From: Rhynchonema sp. JSB1_4
Lineage: Eukaryota; Nematoda; Chromadorea; Monhysterida; Xyalidae
Length of the DNA: 64,000 nucleotides
Reading direction: 5' to 3'
NCBI GenBank assembly: GCA_030248065.1
Contig: JASAMV010007147.1
Span: 1-64,000 of the forward strand
Part shown: positions 1 to 14,400 of the stretch, piece after piece
Layout of the letters: each line of letters begins with the position of its first letter
Numbering within the stretch: position 1 is the first letter of the stretch
Notes under the pieces: model-generated
What the model saw: the letters and a program-made list of their open reading frames with translations, nothing else
Told to the model about the DNA's origin: nothing
The model's database searches: none
Made by a program: the position numbers and the translations under genes

Positions 1-2484
1 GTACCTATGTATATGCAATACCGACAGACCGCGGTCAACTGAAGGGGATTTTATGGAAATACTGCATAACATCAGGCAAGATTTCTATATTGTGGGATCA
101 CAAGTCTCGTGTCAGTTTCAGTGATAATGGACCATTTTCAGTTAATAGATCTCCAGTAGACTTTGTTTGTATCCCGTGAGATTTTTGTATGCATAAATAA
201 TTCTTTGTGTCCGTTGATTAGATCATCATATTTGTCAATGTCATTGTTTCTTTTCAGTTACAATAGTGTCGTAAGCTTGTTGATATTGTGTATACAGCTA
301 AAAAGGAAAGCAGTTGCACAACAAATTTGTAAGCAAATTGTTCAAAATGATTGGCCCAAACTTGAAGACGAATTTCGTGATTGGAGAATGGTGTAATCAA
401 TTGGGTTCATTGGTAGGTCGAAGTTCTTGTTCAGTGTTGCATGAGAGATTTAGCGATGTTTATTTTTTCTCTTCTTCTTTTCATTCTGTGTGCAATATAA
501 TTTTTCAAGAAAGTCGAATATATTCGAAAAAAATTAAAAACGAAGAAAAACCTGTCCATATTCGCTCTTGCTCCATTCGCTCTCTACATTGGCTAATGTT
601 TCATATTCTCGTTCGTTCGATGGTTTACACGCTCCTTCCATTATGTCCATTAATCGCGCGCTCGACGTTTTCTTGTCCGGTGTGGGCGTTTTCGGTGTTG
701 GCATGTTTTTCTCACGATGGTCTCGTTTATGTAAATGTTTCTGCGTGAGAAATATGAAGATCGATGAGAAGCGTTTGTGTTAATCTGGTCGGGGTTTCAT
801 CTTGGAAACCTACCGCAACTTAGTCCATTGTGAAACATCAGCAGTGTGCATACATGTAGGTGCCACTGTTTGTTCGTTGGCTGATGTTTCACACTTTGAT
901 GGGTGGAAACGACCGTATTCACCGCGCAACTTCTAATAGTGAACATCCAGAATGGGAACGATGTACACATTATAGTAACAGTAAGGCGCACCTGTTTTGC
1001 TCTGCCAGTGGTGCACCGGGACATCTTCAGAACGCGACTGCACCAGATCGCGACGAGACCCCAACAATAAAACGTTCAACAAACCGGTTCATGTTCGTCT
1101 TTTCGATCGCGTCGCTCCATTTTCGGCACGTGCTCCGGTTGGTGTCTATGATGGTGTCGTCGGTGCTGTTCCACTCTGGGCCGCGGCACGTGGTGGTGCC
1201 GATGACGCATACGTCTGTTGGCTGCAACAGGGTGGTCAAAAAGTAGCTGCCCCATCTGTAGGCAATGTCCCCTGATGGCAGTCTGGGACGGGCGCCAAGA
1301 AACTTGCCGCGCTTCGAAAAAATGTTTCGTGGTTGGCAAATGAACATCAGCCACGAGGATGAACGCACTTTCATTTTGCTCGCGAAACGAAAAATACGAA
1401 GCAAAAGCAACTGGTCGGTAGGTTCAGCTTGCTCATTATTCGAGCTGACTAATGTTTCACAGTGGCATGTTTGAACAAACAAAGCCTGGCCCCAGAGAAC
1501 CTATCACTGAGTTTGATCTACATTAATTATAGTTCTAACCGAACCAACTCACCAGCTCTCTGCAATTTCCAGCAGCAAAATAGCACTGTCGGCCATATCA
1601 GTATTGTCGAAAGTATTGCGATTGCGATTGAGTTCATATTTGTGATTTCTTGCTGATGCAGCGGTCCAGCTGGGTCCATGGGAATCATCAGGACTAGTCA
1701 TATGTTAGAAAATTTATGTTGAAAGTTGGGAATTGTGTATGCAGTAAATGACAGTTTCTCGTTTTCATGGATTTTATGACGATTCTTGTTTTAGGTCAAA
1801 ATTCGACCAAGCGACATATCAAGGCACCTTTTATTGCATCGATTTTGCCATGGAGCGTTTGCACAGAATATTTGTGTTCAGAGAATATTTGCACTAAGAA
1901 CCGACAACGGATGATGCTCGCGGTATCATAGAAGTTAATTTCAATGTATGTATTGTTAGAAGAGCGTCCGATGGTAAATCCCAAAAATGAGGGTGGGGGC
2001 AAGAACATAAAACAGACAACATGGAAATAAATGTGAACCTGCGTGATAATGGCACCTAACATGTGAAAAATAATACAATAACTTCGGAAAACAAGGAGCT
2101 AAGACCAAAAATCACAAGCGTAACTGTTTCTTGGAGCTTGCTGATGTTCTATAATCCAAAACAAGTGAACTCCCAACTTTGCATACTGTACAATGGTCAG
2201 GTATACACCACAGCTGCATTTCGGACATGGTTAATTGATAATACACAACTAAACATTTAATAAATGTACATTCTTCTTCTTATCAACAATAATTTTCGTC
2301 TGTACAAGTGCAACAACACAATTCACGAGCATTTCATGCCTCACGAATCCAACATGCCGTCGATCAAATCACAGAAAAAACGAGTTTAGCCTTCAATGTC
2401 CAGTTCCAAAGACATAAAGCAATGGTGATATTATTCTAAATAATTTTTACAAGTTCTCGAAAAGCAAGAAAGCATTGCACATAT
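1..2484. other. Gene-poor left flank
   Basis: No gene model can be built across this stretch. It holds two exact copies of the dispersed 10-mer TGATGTTTCA (831-840 in complement, 882-891 direct), two one-mismatch copies (about 595 and 1450), and one open reading stretch on the minus strand near 1.0-1.3 kb that may be an orphan exon. The rest is AT-rich and frame-poor. It lies downstream of the minus-strand coiled-coil gene, so part of it may be that gene's 3' UTR. Confidence 0.6.
1027..1255 (-). CDS. Possible orphan exon, unknown product
   Basis: On the minus strand, an acceptor-like CTACAG ends at 1256 and opens a frame that runs to a TGA at 1027. Codons are rich in C/G at the third position. 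The translation has Cys residues and two N-glycosylation sequons (NST and NRS types), as in an extracellular domain. The codons of the opposite strand also look RNY-like, so the signal is ambiguous. No family is recognised and no partner exon was found. Confidence 0.25.
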
Positions 2485-5400
2485 TCACAACAACAAACAT
2501 CTCCAGGCGGTGAGATGCAACCAGAGTGCGTATAACACAATCAACAATCTAAACATCCACGCCAAGGTAGCACTTCTTGACCTAAACACATTCCGTCTTA
2601 GCCACAGTCGAGCCCGTTTGAGTCTATAGGACAGGGTGGCTCGCTGGTCGGCTGTCACCAGACCGGCGATGCCCCGGGTCAGCGATATTCGCAATCGTTC
2701 GCTACTCGAATCCGTGGAATCGTCATGAAGGAGCGATTGATCCATCGAGGGATCAATTTGAATCGACATGTCCTCACCGGTTAGCGATGCGGCTGAGGCG
2801 TCATTGCCGATGCTCAACTGAAGAAGGGGAAATAAAGGTGGGATTAGCACTGATGATGACCTGGTGGTGCAGCACATCTGCCAGAACACACTGAACCAGT
2901 CTTCGATACTGTAACTTGTCAATCAAAACACAAATCAAAAGCGGAAACGCGACACGGCTGCCTTCGATGCAGCGTTATCATTCCCACCGGTCAGACTACT
3001 TCCACCCCGCGGGCACCCGTATCAAACGTACTCTAATCAAGTTCTCCTCGTCCTCCCCATCGTCCCACATGCGAGCACGCGCCAATTCGACATCTTTGGC
3101 TTGCACCTGTTTCTCGAGAGATCGACGAGTGACCTCGGCCTGAGATAAAGTAACACTGGTCATCATTGGATGTTGATGGCTTGCGTCCATTGCACTTCAG
3201 TCAGACCTCGAACTGATTGGATCAAAATTTTGGTCCGATCCGGTCTGGTGGACATCATTTTTGCAACAGGAATGACTTGAAAGGATTTTTATAGTCATGA
3301 CATAAATTTGACCAGCGTGCTGTTTGGCAACAACTTTTACGTTGGTCGGAATCGTTGTTGGCATCACTATAAATCTCGTAATATCCCTCTAACAACTATT
3401 CAAAACCGACCTCCTTCTGTGCCGTCAGCAGGCTGTTGATGCGTTTCTGCAGTTCGTCCACCCTGACAGCCTCACGACTCGACACCGTCGTCAGCTCGGA
3501 CGAAGTGTTGGCCAACTGCTCTTTGAGCACCTCGTTGTTCGCATTTGATGTTTCAAGACGGGCTTGCAGCTCAGCCACCGCGTCCTAAATTGATTGGTCA
3601 ACATTATTTTTTGAAAGCAGGTGACAACAAATATTTTCCCAGTTTTTACCGTCAGATCGTGTTTATGCTTGTCGATGGCTCGCTTTTCCTTCGTCACCGT
3701 TCCCAGTTGCGATTCGAGGTCCCGAACCCGTTCACGAGTGACGTCGAGTTCGGCCAATTTCAGTTCGGCATTCGCCTCATAACGATTGTGTTGCGCGATC
3801 TGAATTGTGATGAAGATATGTGAACGTGATATTTTAATCGGAAATGGGAAAAGTTATAAATAATAGATTTTTTTCACCTTTTCTTTCAATAAGCCGAGTT
3901 GTCTGAGTGCATCGTCCCGCTGCGCTATTGCGGCCGTCGCCTCTGAATTCGAGTCACCTGCGGTTTGCTGATGTTTCATCGAGTGCATTTTATGTTGAAG
4001 TGTGACCACAGCTTCCTGTGTTTGCTCGAGTGTTTGGAGCAGCGATGCGTTTTCTTCCTTCAGTCGATCGATTTCGACCGCGGCTGCCGAGTCCTCTTTC
4101 TTCTGCTGTTGTTGTCGCTTGTGCTGCTCGTAGTCGCGCGTTTCTGGCGCACTCGTGAGCACATCGTAACGCTCCTGTCTGGTTGATGTTTCAAGCTCGG
4201 CGCGCAAATGCCGCTCGCGTGTCAGCTGTACGGTCAACTCTTTGACCTTGTACCGCTGGTCGAGCAACTCTTCTTTCACTCGTTCGTACTTGTCCGTCAT
4301 TCTTTCCAGCGCCAGCACAGCGGCCTCTTCTGTCTTTCGCGCCGTCGCCCAGCCTTCGCTCATCCGCTCCACTTCGTTCTGGATGGATTTCTCGACGGCG
4401 CCATGATTCGACTCTGCAGCGGTCACCTGCGCCTCCAACAACTCGATTCTGGTCGTCCATTGACTTTCGGCGATGTTGAGTTTCGCCTCGCACTCGTTCT
4501 TCTCGCGAATCGCCGCCGTCAGTTTCGTCTTGAGCTCTTCAATTTCACTCTTGTTGTCCAGACGCTGCTCCAGGGACTCGATTTGCAACGTGGCAATCTG
4601 ATGATCCTGTTGGGTACGAGTCAGCTGTTCAGTACTGTTCAACAGAGCCTCTTCCAGTGCTAGCTTGTGACTCTGCCATTCTCTTTGCGCTGCGTCCATC
4701 TCGTGCTGACTGCTTTCGAGTTCGATGATCTGTTTCTTCACACTTTGCAACTCGCGCGTTAACTTCTCGCTCAACGATTGGTCTTCCATCAGCTTCGCTT
4801 CCAGCTCTTGTTGTTGCTCCTCACTTCGACGCACTTCTGCTTTCAGAAACTCGTTTTCATCGACGTGCACCCTCAAGAACTCTTCCTTCTCAGCCAGCGC
4901 CGCTTGACACTCTTCATTCAGCGATTGCAGCTCGTTAAGTTTGTCCGACAGCTGTTGCAGCTGTGTTTGCTCGTCGCTAAACCAGTTTATTCTCTCATCT
5001 GCTTGGGCGAGTTCTTCAGTCATACGCTTGTTTTCACTCTCCAGCTCTGCAATACGGACATCTGTTCGATTACGGTCCAACTGCAGCTGCTCTTGTGTTG
5101 CACGTAGTTGACTGTCCAGCTCTTCCACTCGTCCGTTAGCCACTTCTTTCAATTGCCTTTGCTCGTTATCAAACGCGTTGATCTTTTCTGTGGCTTCGTG
5201 CAGTTGTTCCATCAATCGCTTTACTTCTGTTTCCAACTCTCCAATACGACATATCGATTGCGATCTTTGACCGAGTTCCAACTCGGCTTGCTCGTGCGCA
5301 GCTCGCAACTGATTTTCGAGGTCAAGTATTCTTCCTTTCGCGGATTCTTCAAATTGACTTCGTTCGCTTTCGAAAGTGCTGATGGTTTTTGTGGCTTCGT

Positions 5401-8400
5401 GCAGTTGTTCCATCAATCGATTTGCGTTCGTTTCCAGTTCTTCAGTACGAGCCGTTAATTGTAAATTTAGATGGCGTTCCGACTCGATTTGTTCATGTGC
5501 AGTTCCTAACTGACTTTCCATGTTAAGGACTCTTCCTCCTGTGGCTTCTTCAAATTGACTTCGCTCGATTTCGAAAGAGTTGATCTTTTCTGTGGCTACA
5601 CGCAGTTGTTCCATCAGCCTGTCTTTTTCAGCCACTGTTTCCTCTGAAAAAGTCACTGACTGCTTCCTTTCGTTTCGTTCCATTTCGATCTGCTCTTGTG
5701 CAGCGCGTAGCTGACCTTCAAGGTCAATGACTCGTCCTTCGGTCACGTAGTTGAGTCGCATCTTCTCGTTTTCGAATGAGTTGATTTGCTGTTGCGCTTC
5801 CGCCAGCTGAAGGATCAGATTCTTCGTTTCAGTTTCAAGTTCGTTGATGCGGGCTGTCGCTTCATTTCTTTCCACCTCAACATGCCCGTGTACCGCTCGT
5901 AATTCACTTTCAAGATCTACAACTCGTTTTTCGATCAAATCGTGTTTCTGCTCTTGTTCGAAATTGAGCGCGTTCATCCTCTCTGTTGTTTCACTCAGTT
6001 GCCTCGTCAGATCGGCCTTTTCTGCTTCCAGCTCCGCAACACGAGCGGTGATCTGTAAAGACTGAGTTTGTTCTAACTCCATCTGCTCCTGTGCCGCTCG
6101 CATTTCTTCTTCGAGCTTAATTGTTCTTCCTTCACTGGTCCGCATAGCATTTTCACGTTGCTGTTGGTCCTCTTGCATCAATTTCACTCGTTCTTCGTAC
6201 GTCATAATTGTAACCTCGTTTGCTCGTATTGTCGCCTTCAGAACGTCGGTCTCTTCTCGCAAATGGTCAAGCTCAGAATTGGCAAGCGATAATTTTGTGT
6301 CGACCTCCTTATGCTGCTCTTGCAGTTGTCGATGCCTTTCAAGCAAGTCTTCGTCAACTTGGCGTGAGGTCAGCGCTTCGGTCAGCTCTTTCTGCAACTG
6401 CTCTTTTTCTGTCAACAACGAGTTGTTCTCCTCCATCGTGGAGCACAGTTTCTCGGTCAGTTCGGCGTTCGTCTGATCGGCACTTGTCAAATCTGTTTGC
6501 AATTTCTGCAACGTTTCCACCACTGAAGCTTCATCACTTTTTTGGGCGCTTTCAAACTCGACGCATTTCTGGCGATAGAGCTCGGTTTCTTGCTTATGGC
6601 TGTTCAGTTCCTCCCTCCTTTCATACAGTTCTTGCATCACTTGTTGGTGCTCATTCTGCAACGACTCTAACTCTTCCTTGGTCGATTTGTGAACGGAAAC
6701 CAGTTGAACGGCGCACTCCATCAGATCGGGGATCGATGCACTTTCGTTGCCTGGCATCAGCACAGTTGCAATGGTTCGTCTGAAGGTTTCATGCTCTGCT
6801 TTCAACCTGTCGTGCTCATTCTGCAACTCTTCCAGACTCGTCCGCGCCACTTGTCCCGCAACATTGGCCTGCATCAACGAATCACGCAACTCTCCCAACT
6901 CGGCGTGTTGTTTGTCGATCTTCAGCTGCATGTCGCTCGTAATTCGTTCAAAATCGACAATGCGCAACGCTTGACCGGCGCAGTCATTTTTGAGCGACTC
7001 GTTCTGCTGGGTCAGCTGCAGCACTTCCATCTCGAATCGTTCCTTCAGACTCTTTAGCGTTTCAAGTGACTGCTCAAGTGAGCCTGTCTCTGCTCGTGCC
7101 GCTTCCAATTCGCTCTGGATGTCAATCATTTGAGCTTCGAGCAGCACGATCTGTTCGCGTTGTTTGTCCATCATTCTTGAAAGTTGCTGATCGCCATCCT
7201 TGATCTGATTGACCTCCTCTTTCTTGCTGTCTAACGCGTTCTGCAGCGTCTCGTTCTCGTTCAACAGCCATTCGTACGAGGACTTGTACTCTTCCAACTC
7301 TTGCACCACCTGGTACTTCTCTTCGCGAATGCCGGCCAGCTGGTGATCGCGCTCTTCAACGTCTAACTTTAACGATTTCTGGCCGTCGGTGATGTCGGCA
7401 AAGATTTGCGTCACTCGTTCCTGATACATGGCGGTCAGCTCGTTGACCATCTCAGTCCAGTTGTCCTGCTCCATGTACACTCGGTCCTGCATCGCTGCCA
7501 ACTGCTCTTTCAGTTCTAGAACTTCTTTGACGATGTTGGTGATCTTGTAGAACATGTCCGATTTCCAGGTCGACAGCTCTCGTTGGACGTCGAACAGTCG
7601 ATCCGACATGTCGCACCAGTCCTCACCCGTCTCCACCGTCTGCACTTGACAATTGACAATATTCTGCGCTCGCTCGTTGTGTCGTGCAACGAGTGCCTGC
7701 AGGTTCGCTGTCTGCTCGTACGAGGTAGTGTACGCCGCTTGCAACTGTTGGTAGTAGGTGTAGATCTGGGTATACGTGTCGTTCAGTTGGCTGTATGCTT
7801 GCGTTGCTTCGGTCTTTTCACGTTCCAGTCGTTCGACAGTGGCGCAAGTTCTCGACACTGTGTCGTAAAGTGTTGTGATCTCCTGACGACAGTTGTCCAA
7901 TTCGTGACGAAGGTCCGCCATATCCTGCTGTACATCAGGTGGTGGTGCTGATTTGATGATGTCATTCAGCTCCTTGACCTGTTCTTCCAGTTCTTCGTTC
8001 TTCTCTTGCCAGTTCTCCATTTGTTCTTCATGCTGCCTGATGGCTGCGTCCATCTGAAATTCAGTCTGTTTGGCGTGATTTAGACAATGTCGCAGCAGTT
8101 GGTTGTCTTCTTCGAGCACCACGATCTGCAAGCAAACGTAACGGAACATGCAGGCGGACGTTAGTACATAAACTTATAGTACAGCGCCGGATGCAAGTTT
8201 AGGCTGAAACGTTAGGTGAGCGAACGTGAGCTTATAAACTTTGTGCTGAATTGTACCATGTCACTTTCAGCCTAAACTTGCATCCGCTGACGCACATGCC
8301 GTCACATCCATGTGTTGATCTTGGTGATTGGCAGTACAGGAATTCCTGTATATCCGTTCCCTGTCAAATCTATAGTTTGCAAAACGTGTCAGATTTTGGA

Positions 8401-11400
8401 GCCAGTCGAAATATACTTATTCAGAGTTTCTTTCAAAGTCAGTGCCTTATAAACCAAGTACGATTATCTTTAAATTCAGCATGTTCTATAGAACAGTTGG
8501 CGCAAGCGGAGAAGCACAATGGGCATTATTAGTTTTACGAACAACAGTTATACACAGCTTCATACTCGCTTTTGCAGATCAGTGGCAGATCGCACATTCT
8601 GCAAAGAGCAAGCAAGTGCTTACGAGCCGTAACAAATTTGAAGGCAAGCACTGCAACTAAACGGTTACGGCAAAGAAAGTTTTGTTTGGACCACGTTTTG
8701 CGATACAATTGGAGAAATCATTTCCACCAGCGCAACTGTTGTTACCCTACGCCTTTTAATTCAATGAATGAACAATTTTTACGCTCAGTTAGCACACAGG
8801 AAATCTGGCAAACTCTACCGCTTCAAAATTAGTCAAGACAAAAGTTGCCTTTGCCAAGTCGTAGCCCGTCCAACCATAGTTATAGTCGTAGTGCTGGTCT
8901 TCTAATTTGATCGGCTCTATATTACCCTACTAACCTAATAAGCTGAAATACATTAACCACTTGACATACCTTTTCCTGAAGATCGTCTTTCTCAAAATGC
9001 AACTCCTCGGTGTCGGATGTCAATCGCTCGTTGTCAGCAACCAGATCATCAATGGACTGTTGTAGACCAGACATTGTGATTCGATTCGCCTCGTAGACGC
9101 CTTCCAACTCGGATATACGGCCGTTGAGACCGATGATCTCGGTGCACAGACCCTTCTGATCACGTGACAGACGGTCGTTCTCGGCGCGGAGCTCGGACAA
9201 TTCGGACATGAGTGAAGCCTGAATGACAAAGGTCAATATGTTGATTTACAGCTTGCTTTAAACAGTGGCATGACAAAGCGGACCATTGGCAATCTCTTGG
9301 TTTTGCAGAGACCACAAGTTGTCAAACACAGCAGCTTACGAAAATCTTTCAGCTGTAACTGCTTTTTCAAAAATCATGTCATCGCGATTGTCGTCATGGT
9401 GTACATACATACAGTACGTACCTGTTCGTCAGTTCTTGAGACGTCCGTTGCCTCCGTCTCCCGTACCATCGCTTCGAGGTCGGCGATTCGCATTCGTGCT
9501 TGGTTGCATTCGGTCTAAAAGAAGGGAGCAAATCGATAAAAGCTTTTTTTTTAAAATGGAGCTTTGGTCAAACAGAGGTTGAAAAGCTTACTGGAAGGGA
9601 TGAATGAATATACTGAAAGAGCAAGGCGCACATTTTCCACCAGCCTAACCTGCGATTGAACCAGCGACGACATTGACAATGCTTCCATCGAGCTCAACTC
9701 TTCGCATCGCGATGTCAATTGATCCAACGATTGTTGTTGTTCGGCGATCAAACGCTCATGATCGTCTTTGACGTGTTCAAGTTGAATCTTTTCGTCGGTC
9801 AGAGCTGCGTTTGTTTGAAGCAGTTCTTCAATCCGATTTGCCAGATCGGTTGTCTCAGCTTGCAGCTGTCTGCGTTCGTCCGACAGCCGTGCGATCTGAT
9901 CATTTGCCCCACCAAGATCCAACTTTAGCTTCACTTCCGTCTCTTCTCCACGATTTCTGTCGACGTGCAGTTTTTCAATCGTGAGTTCATGCTGTTCGAC
10001 TCGAACTTTTAATTCAGCATTCTCGTTTGTCAATTCGATCCGATCCTCAAGGGCTGCTTGCAGTTCCTGTTCGGTTTTGACAAGTTGCTGATTTTGAGCA
10101 TCGATCTCACGTTGCATTCGGTCACGTTCTGCACTGACAATTTCACAGTTTTGTCTGGCTTCTTGTAACTCCTGCAATGCAGATGCCTCAGATGAGACCA
10201 GTTTGTCGCAATTGGCCTTCAGTTCGTCAACTTTTTGAAGTTCTTGGCGGTGTTCAGTTTGTAGATCTTGAATTCTTGTCTCCATCTCTTTGCTCTTCTT
10301 GCACAACTCTTCATTGTCTTCTTGTAGATGTTTCGTTTCGGCAGCAAGGTGATTTCTCTCTTCGGTCAGCTGGGATACAATTGTAGTGACATTGTCTAAG
10401 CCAGCTTTGGTGTCTGACAGCTGTTTTTGAAGATTGTCGTTTTCCGTTTGAAGCCTTTCGACTGACACCATCATCTCGCTGTGCTCTGCGTGAAGAATCT
10501 CGCTCTTTCGTTGTTCGATCTGCAGTTGAGAGGCATTCGTTTGCAGCAGCTGTTCATGGTGAACTTTGCTGTTTCGTTCCTCAGTCAGCTGCATGAGGTA
10601 GCTGGCTGATGTTTCACATTCGTCACGAAGCTTGTCCGTTAGTTCGTTGGCCAGCTGTTCCTTTTCATTCAATTGTAACTGAATTTTCCTCATTGTTTCG
10701 TCTCGTTCTTCAGTTAAAGATCTAATTTCGTTCTTCTGCTCTTCAAGAAGAGACGTCTGATTATCCAGTGATAGAGTCAGTTCTTCAATTGCATCCTCTT
10801 TGTCTGCCAGCTCCTTCTTGTGTTCAACGGATGATTTCGCAATACTTGCGTGCAATTCACTGATCAATTCTTCATGACGTGTGCACCGGTCTTCCATTGA
10901 CCTGATCGTACTTGCCGACGCACTCAGTTTAGCTTCGTACGTCTGTGACGCTGTGACTAGCTCTTCTTTCAGCTTGTATTCAAGTCCCGATGACTCTTCC
11001 TCATGTTGCGACCTCAGAGTGCCCATCTGTTGTTGCAGACTGAGCAGTTCTTCTTGAACGGCTTCAAGAGTCGCTGTCGCCTTTGCCCTTTTCGCACGCT
11101 CGTTCTCCGACTCTTGCACCGTCGATTCGAGTTCGACGTCTCGATCGGCAATTGTCTGCATCATTTCTTCCAAATGACGTTCAGCCGACACCAGCGCTTC
11201 AGCCGTGGATGCCAGTTCGACTTTTGTCCTCTCCAGTCCGTCTTTCCAGCGCGACGTGTGCTGTTCGCTGTCAGTCAATGCCAGTCGAAGTTGTTCAATC
11301 TCATGTGCCAGAGTCTGATCTGGCTCTGAACTCGGCTCTTCCACGTCTTCCGTCTGCAGTGAAACATCAGTCCGCCTGTCAGAGGCAGCCATTTGTCGTT

Positions 11401-14400
11401 GCAGATCGTTGAGTTCGGCCGACAACGTGGTGACCGTGTCCATCAACCGAGAATTTTCATCGTTTAACTCTGCTAGACGGCCGTCATCCACAACTGGCTG
11501 TTGTTGTTGTTGTTGTTGCAGTTGTGAGTTCTGTTGTGACAAACGCACGACCGACTCTTGAAGCGCGACGATCGTGATCGCGCAGTCGCTGTTGTCGTTC
11601 TGAAGGAAAGAGTCAACTTTTTATTGCGACGCTTTTCTCATGATTTATGACTTAGAACATGACATACTTTCTGGTTCAGCGTAAAACTTCAAGGAGTACC
11701 TGAATAACCAACACTGACTCCACTGGAAAACGGGACAGAAACATACATAATGTGCAGCAGTCATTTACCTGCAACTGTTTCGCACTGTCATTAGCCGTCA
11801 GCAGCTCGTTGGTTGCGCTGTTGAGCTGATCAGTGAGCTGCTCGATTTGACTGCGTGCCGCCAGGAGTTCAGCGTCAAGTTCGTTGCGCCCGACAGCGGC
11901 AAGTGATTGGGCCTCGACCAACGACACAATGCGCTGCTGCGCCTCGGTTAGCTCCGATTGCAGACTCGAAATCTGTGATACGTTGTTGAACGGTTGTAAA
12001 ACCACCCGGTTCCCGTTATTTGGAGACCATTCAGAGATCATTCAAAAATCGTCAAAATTTTCAAAACCAGCGCAATAATGTGCGCAGTGATTGCGTTTTT
12101 TGCAGAGAGCAACTTTAACGCTGGTAGAAAATCAAGGAAATTTTGAGACCAATAGCTATTGAAAGTGGTATAGTCCAACCACGTGCTCATGAGACGACTC
12201 TTTTTAAAGCTTGCTTGGCCAGATTCAAAAATGCGCCGGTTACACGAGTTTTCGCAAACAAAAGAAAGAGATTGGGCCGAGAGAGATGATGACAAGTTCC
12301 AGCTGGCTGATCTCAATTTGCTGCGTGCTTACGCGAACAGCAACTTCGTTCAACACACAAATGTTTTGGGGGTCAAAAGGAAATTTTCGCACCGAGGTGG
12401 AAAGCGCGTTTTTAAAAAATACATGCGTTTCTCTTTCTTTCAATTCCGAAATACGTGGAACCGGAACATTCCGTTCAAGTCAACTTCAAAATAAGTCGTC
12501 TCATGAGTTCGTGGCTGGACATGGCATGCGAATGGCAATTACGAAAGTCAAACTCAAACGCAATCTACAAAAGCAGTTCGAAACATCGTGGGTGGACCAT
12601 ACATACCTCTTGCTCGGTCAACGACGTGCTTTCCTCAGACTGCGTTGAACGCTCAACCGCTTCGCTTTGCACCCATCTATCGGAACTGGTTGGAACGGCT
12701 TGGACATGGCTGTCTGTCGTGGTCGTTGTATGTTGTCGTGAAGCGTCTCGTAACTGATTTTCGGCATCTGCCAATTGCACTCTTAGCTGCTCCGTCGTCA
12801 GTTGCGTTGTTGACTGCAGATCAGTCAAAGCGGCTTGCTGTTCTTGGACTTGAAGTTCGAATGCATCCAATTGAGCTTGAAGTTCATTCAGTTGTCGATC
12901 GTAGTCGGTACGACAGGCGGTCAGCACGGCATCGCTGTTCTCTCTATGCGCTGTGAACGCCAACTCCGACTGACTCAGCTGCTCCAGTAGGCCATCAACT
13001 TTGTGTTGCAGATTTCGCTTGTCGTCCTGTTCAAAAAAATATTCCATTTATAACTATTCAACAGTGTTTACTTGAGCAAGTAAATATTGCGTCGACAACA
13101 ATAGCAGCGGCAAAATAATTGCGAACCAGGGGGGACTCGAACCCCCTAACCTTCGGATAACATGACCCTTGTTCTATTATACCAACTGAGCCATGTTCGG
13201 CGATCTTAACGCGCACTAAAGTTGTTTTTATTCCTGTGACGCGCCTAGCGCAATGCAGCACCAAATAAGAAGCTGTTGTGTGCAGTGTCCAAATGAAAGA
13301 CTCGCACACCGGCTTTGCAGCTTATGCAGTTAACTGCAGTGTGTGGCTTGTGGCCAGTCCCGCTGAGCAAATGTTGCGTCAACAGCAATAGCAGCGAAAA
13401 ATAATTGCGAGCAAGTAAATAAATTAAAGTCACAAAATTAAGCAAAGTTAAGATGTAAAACTCACCACCAAATCAGCGTTTGTGGTCTGAGCTTCAACAA
13501 GTCGTTGACCAGCAGCGTCCAACTGTTGTCGCAGTTCATCCGCATTATGTTGAGCTTTGGTTAGTTGATCAACCAACCGAATCTGCTCATCACTGGATTT
13601 CGCTTCGAGACCAGCAACACGGTCACGCAAAGCGCCGTTTTCGTCTCGCAACCGTTTTTGCTCGGTCTGGAACGACGCAAAATAGAACCATTTGTTCGAA
13701 TTCTTATTAACTGGACCAAGAACCTGGACCAAGAACTGAAACCAACCTTAAGATTCTCCAATTCAATAGTCAGTACGTTCTCTGACTCAATCAGCTCCTT
13801 GCACTGGCGTCGAAACTCGGCCCGTTCACCTTCTACTTTTTTGACCGAGTCCTCGAGATCCGAGATTTTTCGCTTGCATTCGGCCTCTCTGGACCAGAAA
13901 TCTGCAAAAAGTAACATGATTTTTATTCAAAACAATGATTTCACTCACAAGAGTAAAGTGAAGAACAGAAGAGACGCGAGATGCGTACTTTTCAATTCCA
14001 GCTCAATATCCGCCTTTTCATCATTCAGTTCATGTAGCGACTTCTTTAGCTCTTTGTTCTCCGCTTCCAATTTGTCAATGTTCTTAGATGTCTGAGTCTC
14101 TTGCGATGTTGCAGCAGCGATTTGAGAGTTCAGGGCTTGTGTTTCCTCTGTCTGAGCGTCCAGCTTCTGTTGAAGTAGCACAAACTCGTTGGAACGTGTC
14201 TCGAGTGCGAGACGTAGTTCGCTGATCTCTCGAGTCGAAACTCGCTGTTTGGCTTCGTACGCCTTCGTTCTCATTTTGGCGACGTTTAGTTCTTGCAGTA
14301 TCGACTCGTTAGTGCTTTCGAGTTGTCGGATTTTGGCATCGAACGCTTTGCCTGCAATTTTAGTGTGTGTGTGTATTGCTGCTACAACTCAATAAATGGT

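Noticed and set aside
4208..7057. Several plus-strand open frames over the large exon
   Set aside because: Antisense shadows of the 4248-nt coiled-coil exon, whose Glu/Gln codons leave the other strand open.
13123..13198. Functional tRNA gene
   Set aside because: The anticodon stem and loop do not form with U33, two acceptor pairs fail and a linker base is missing.
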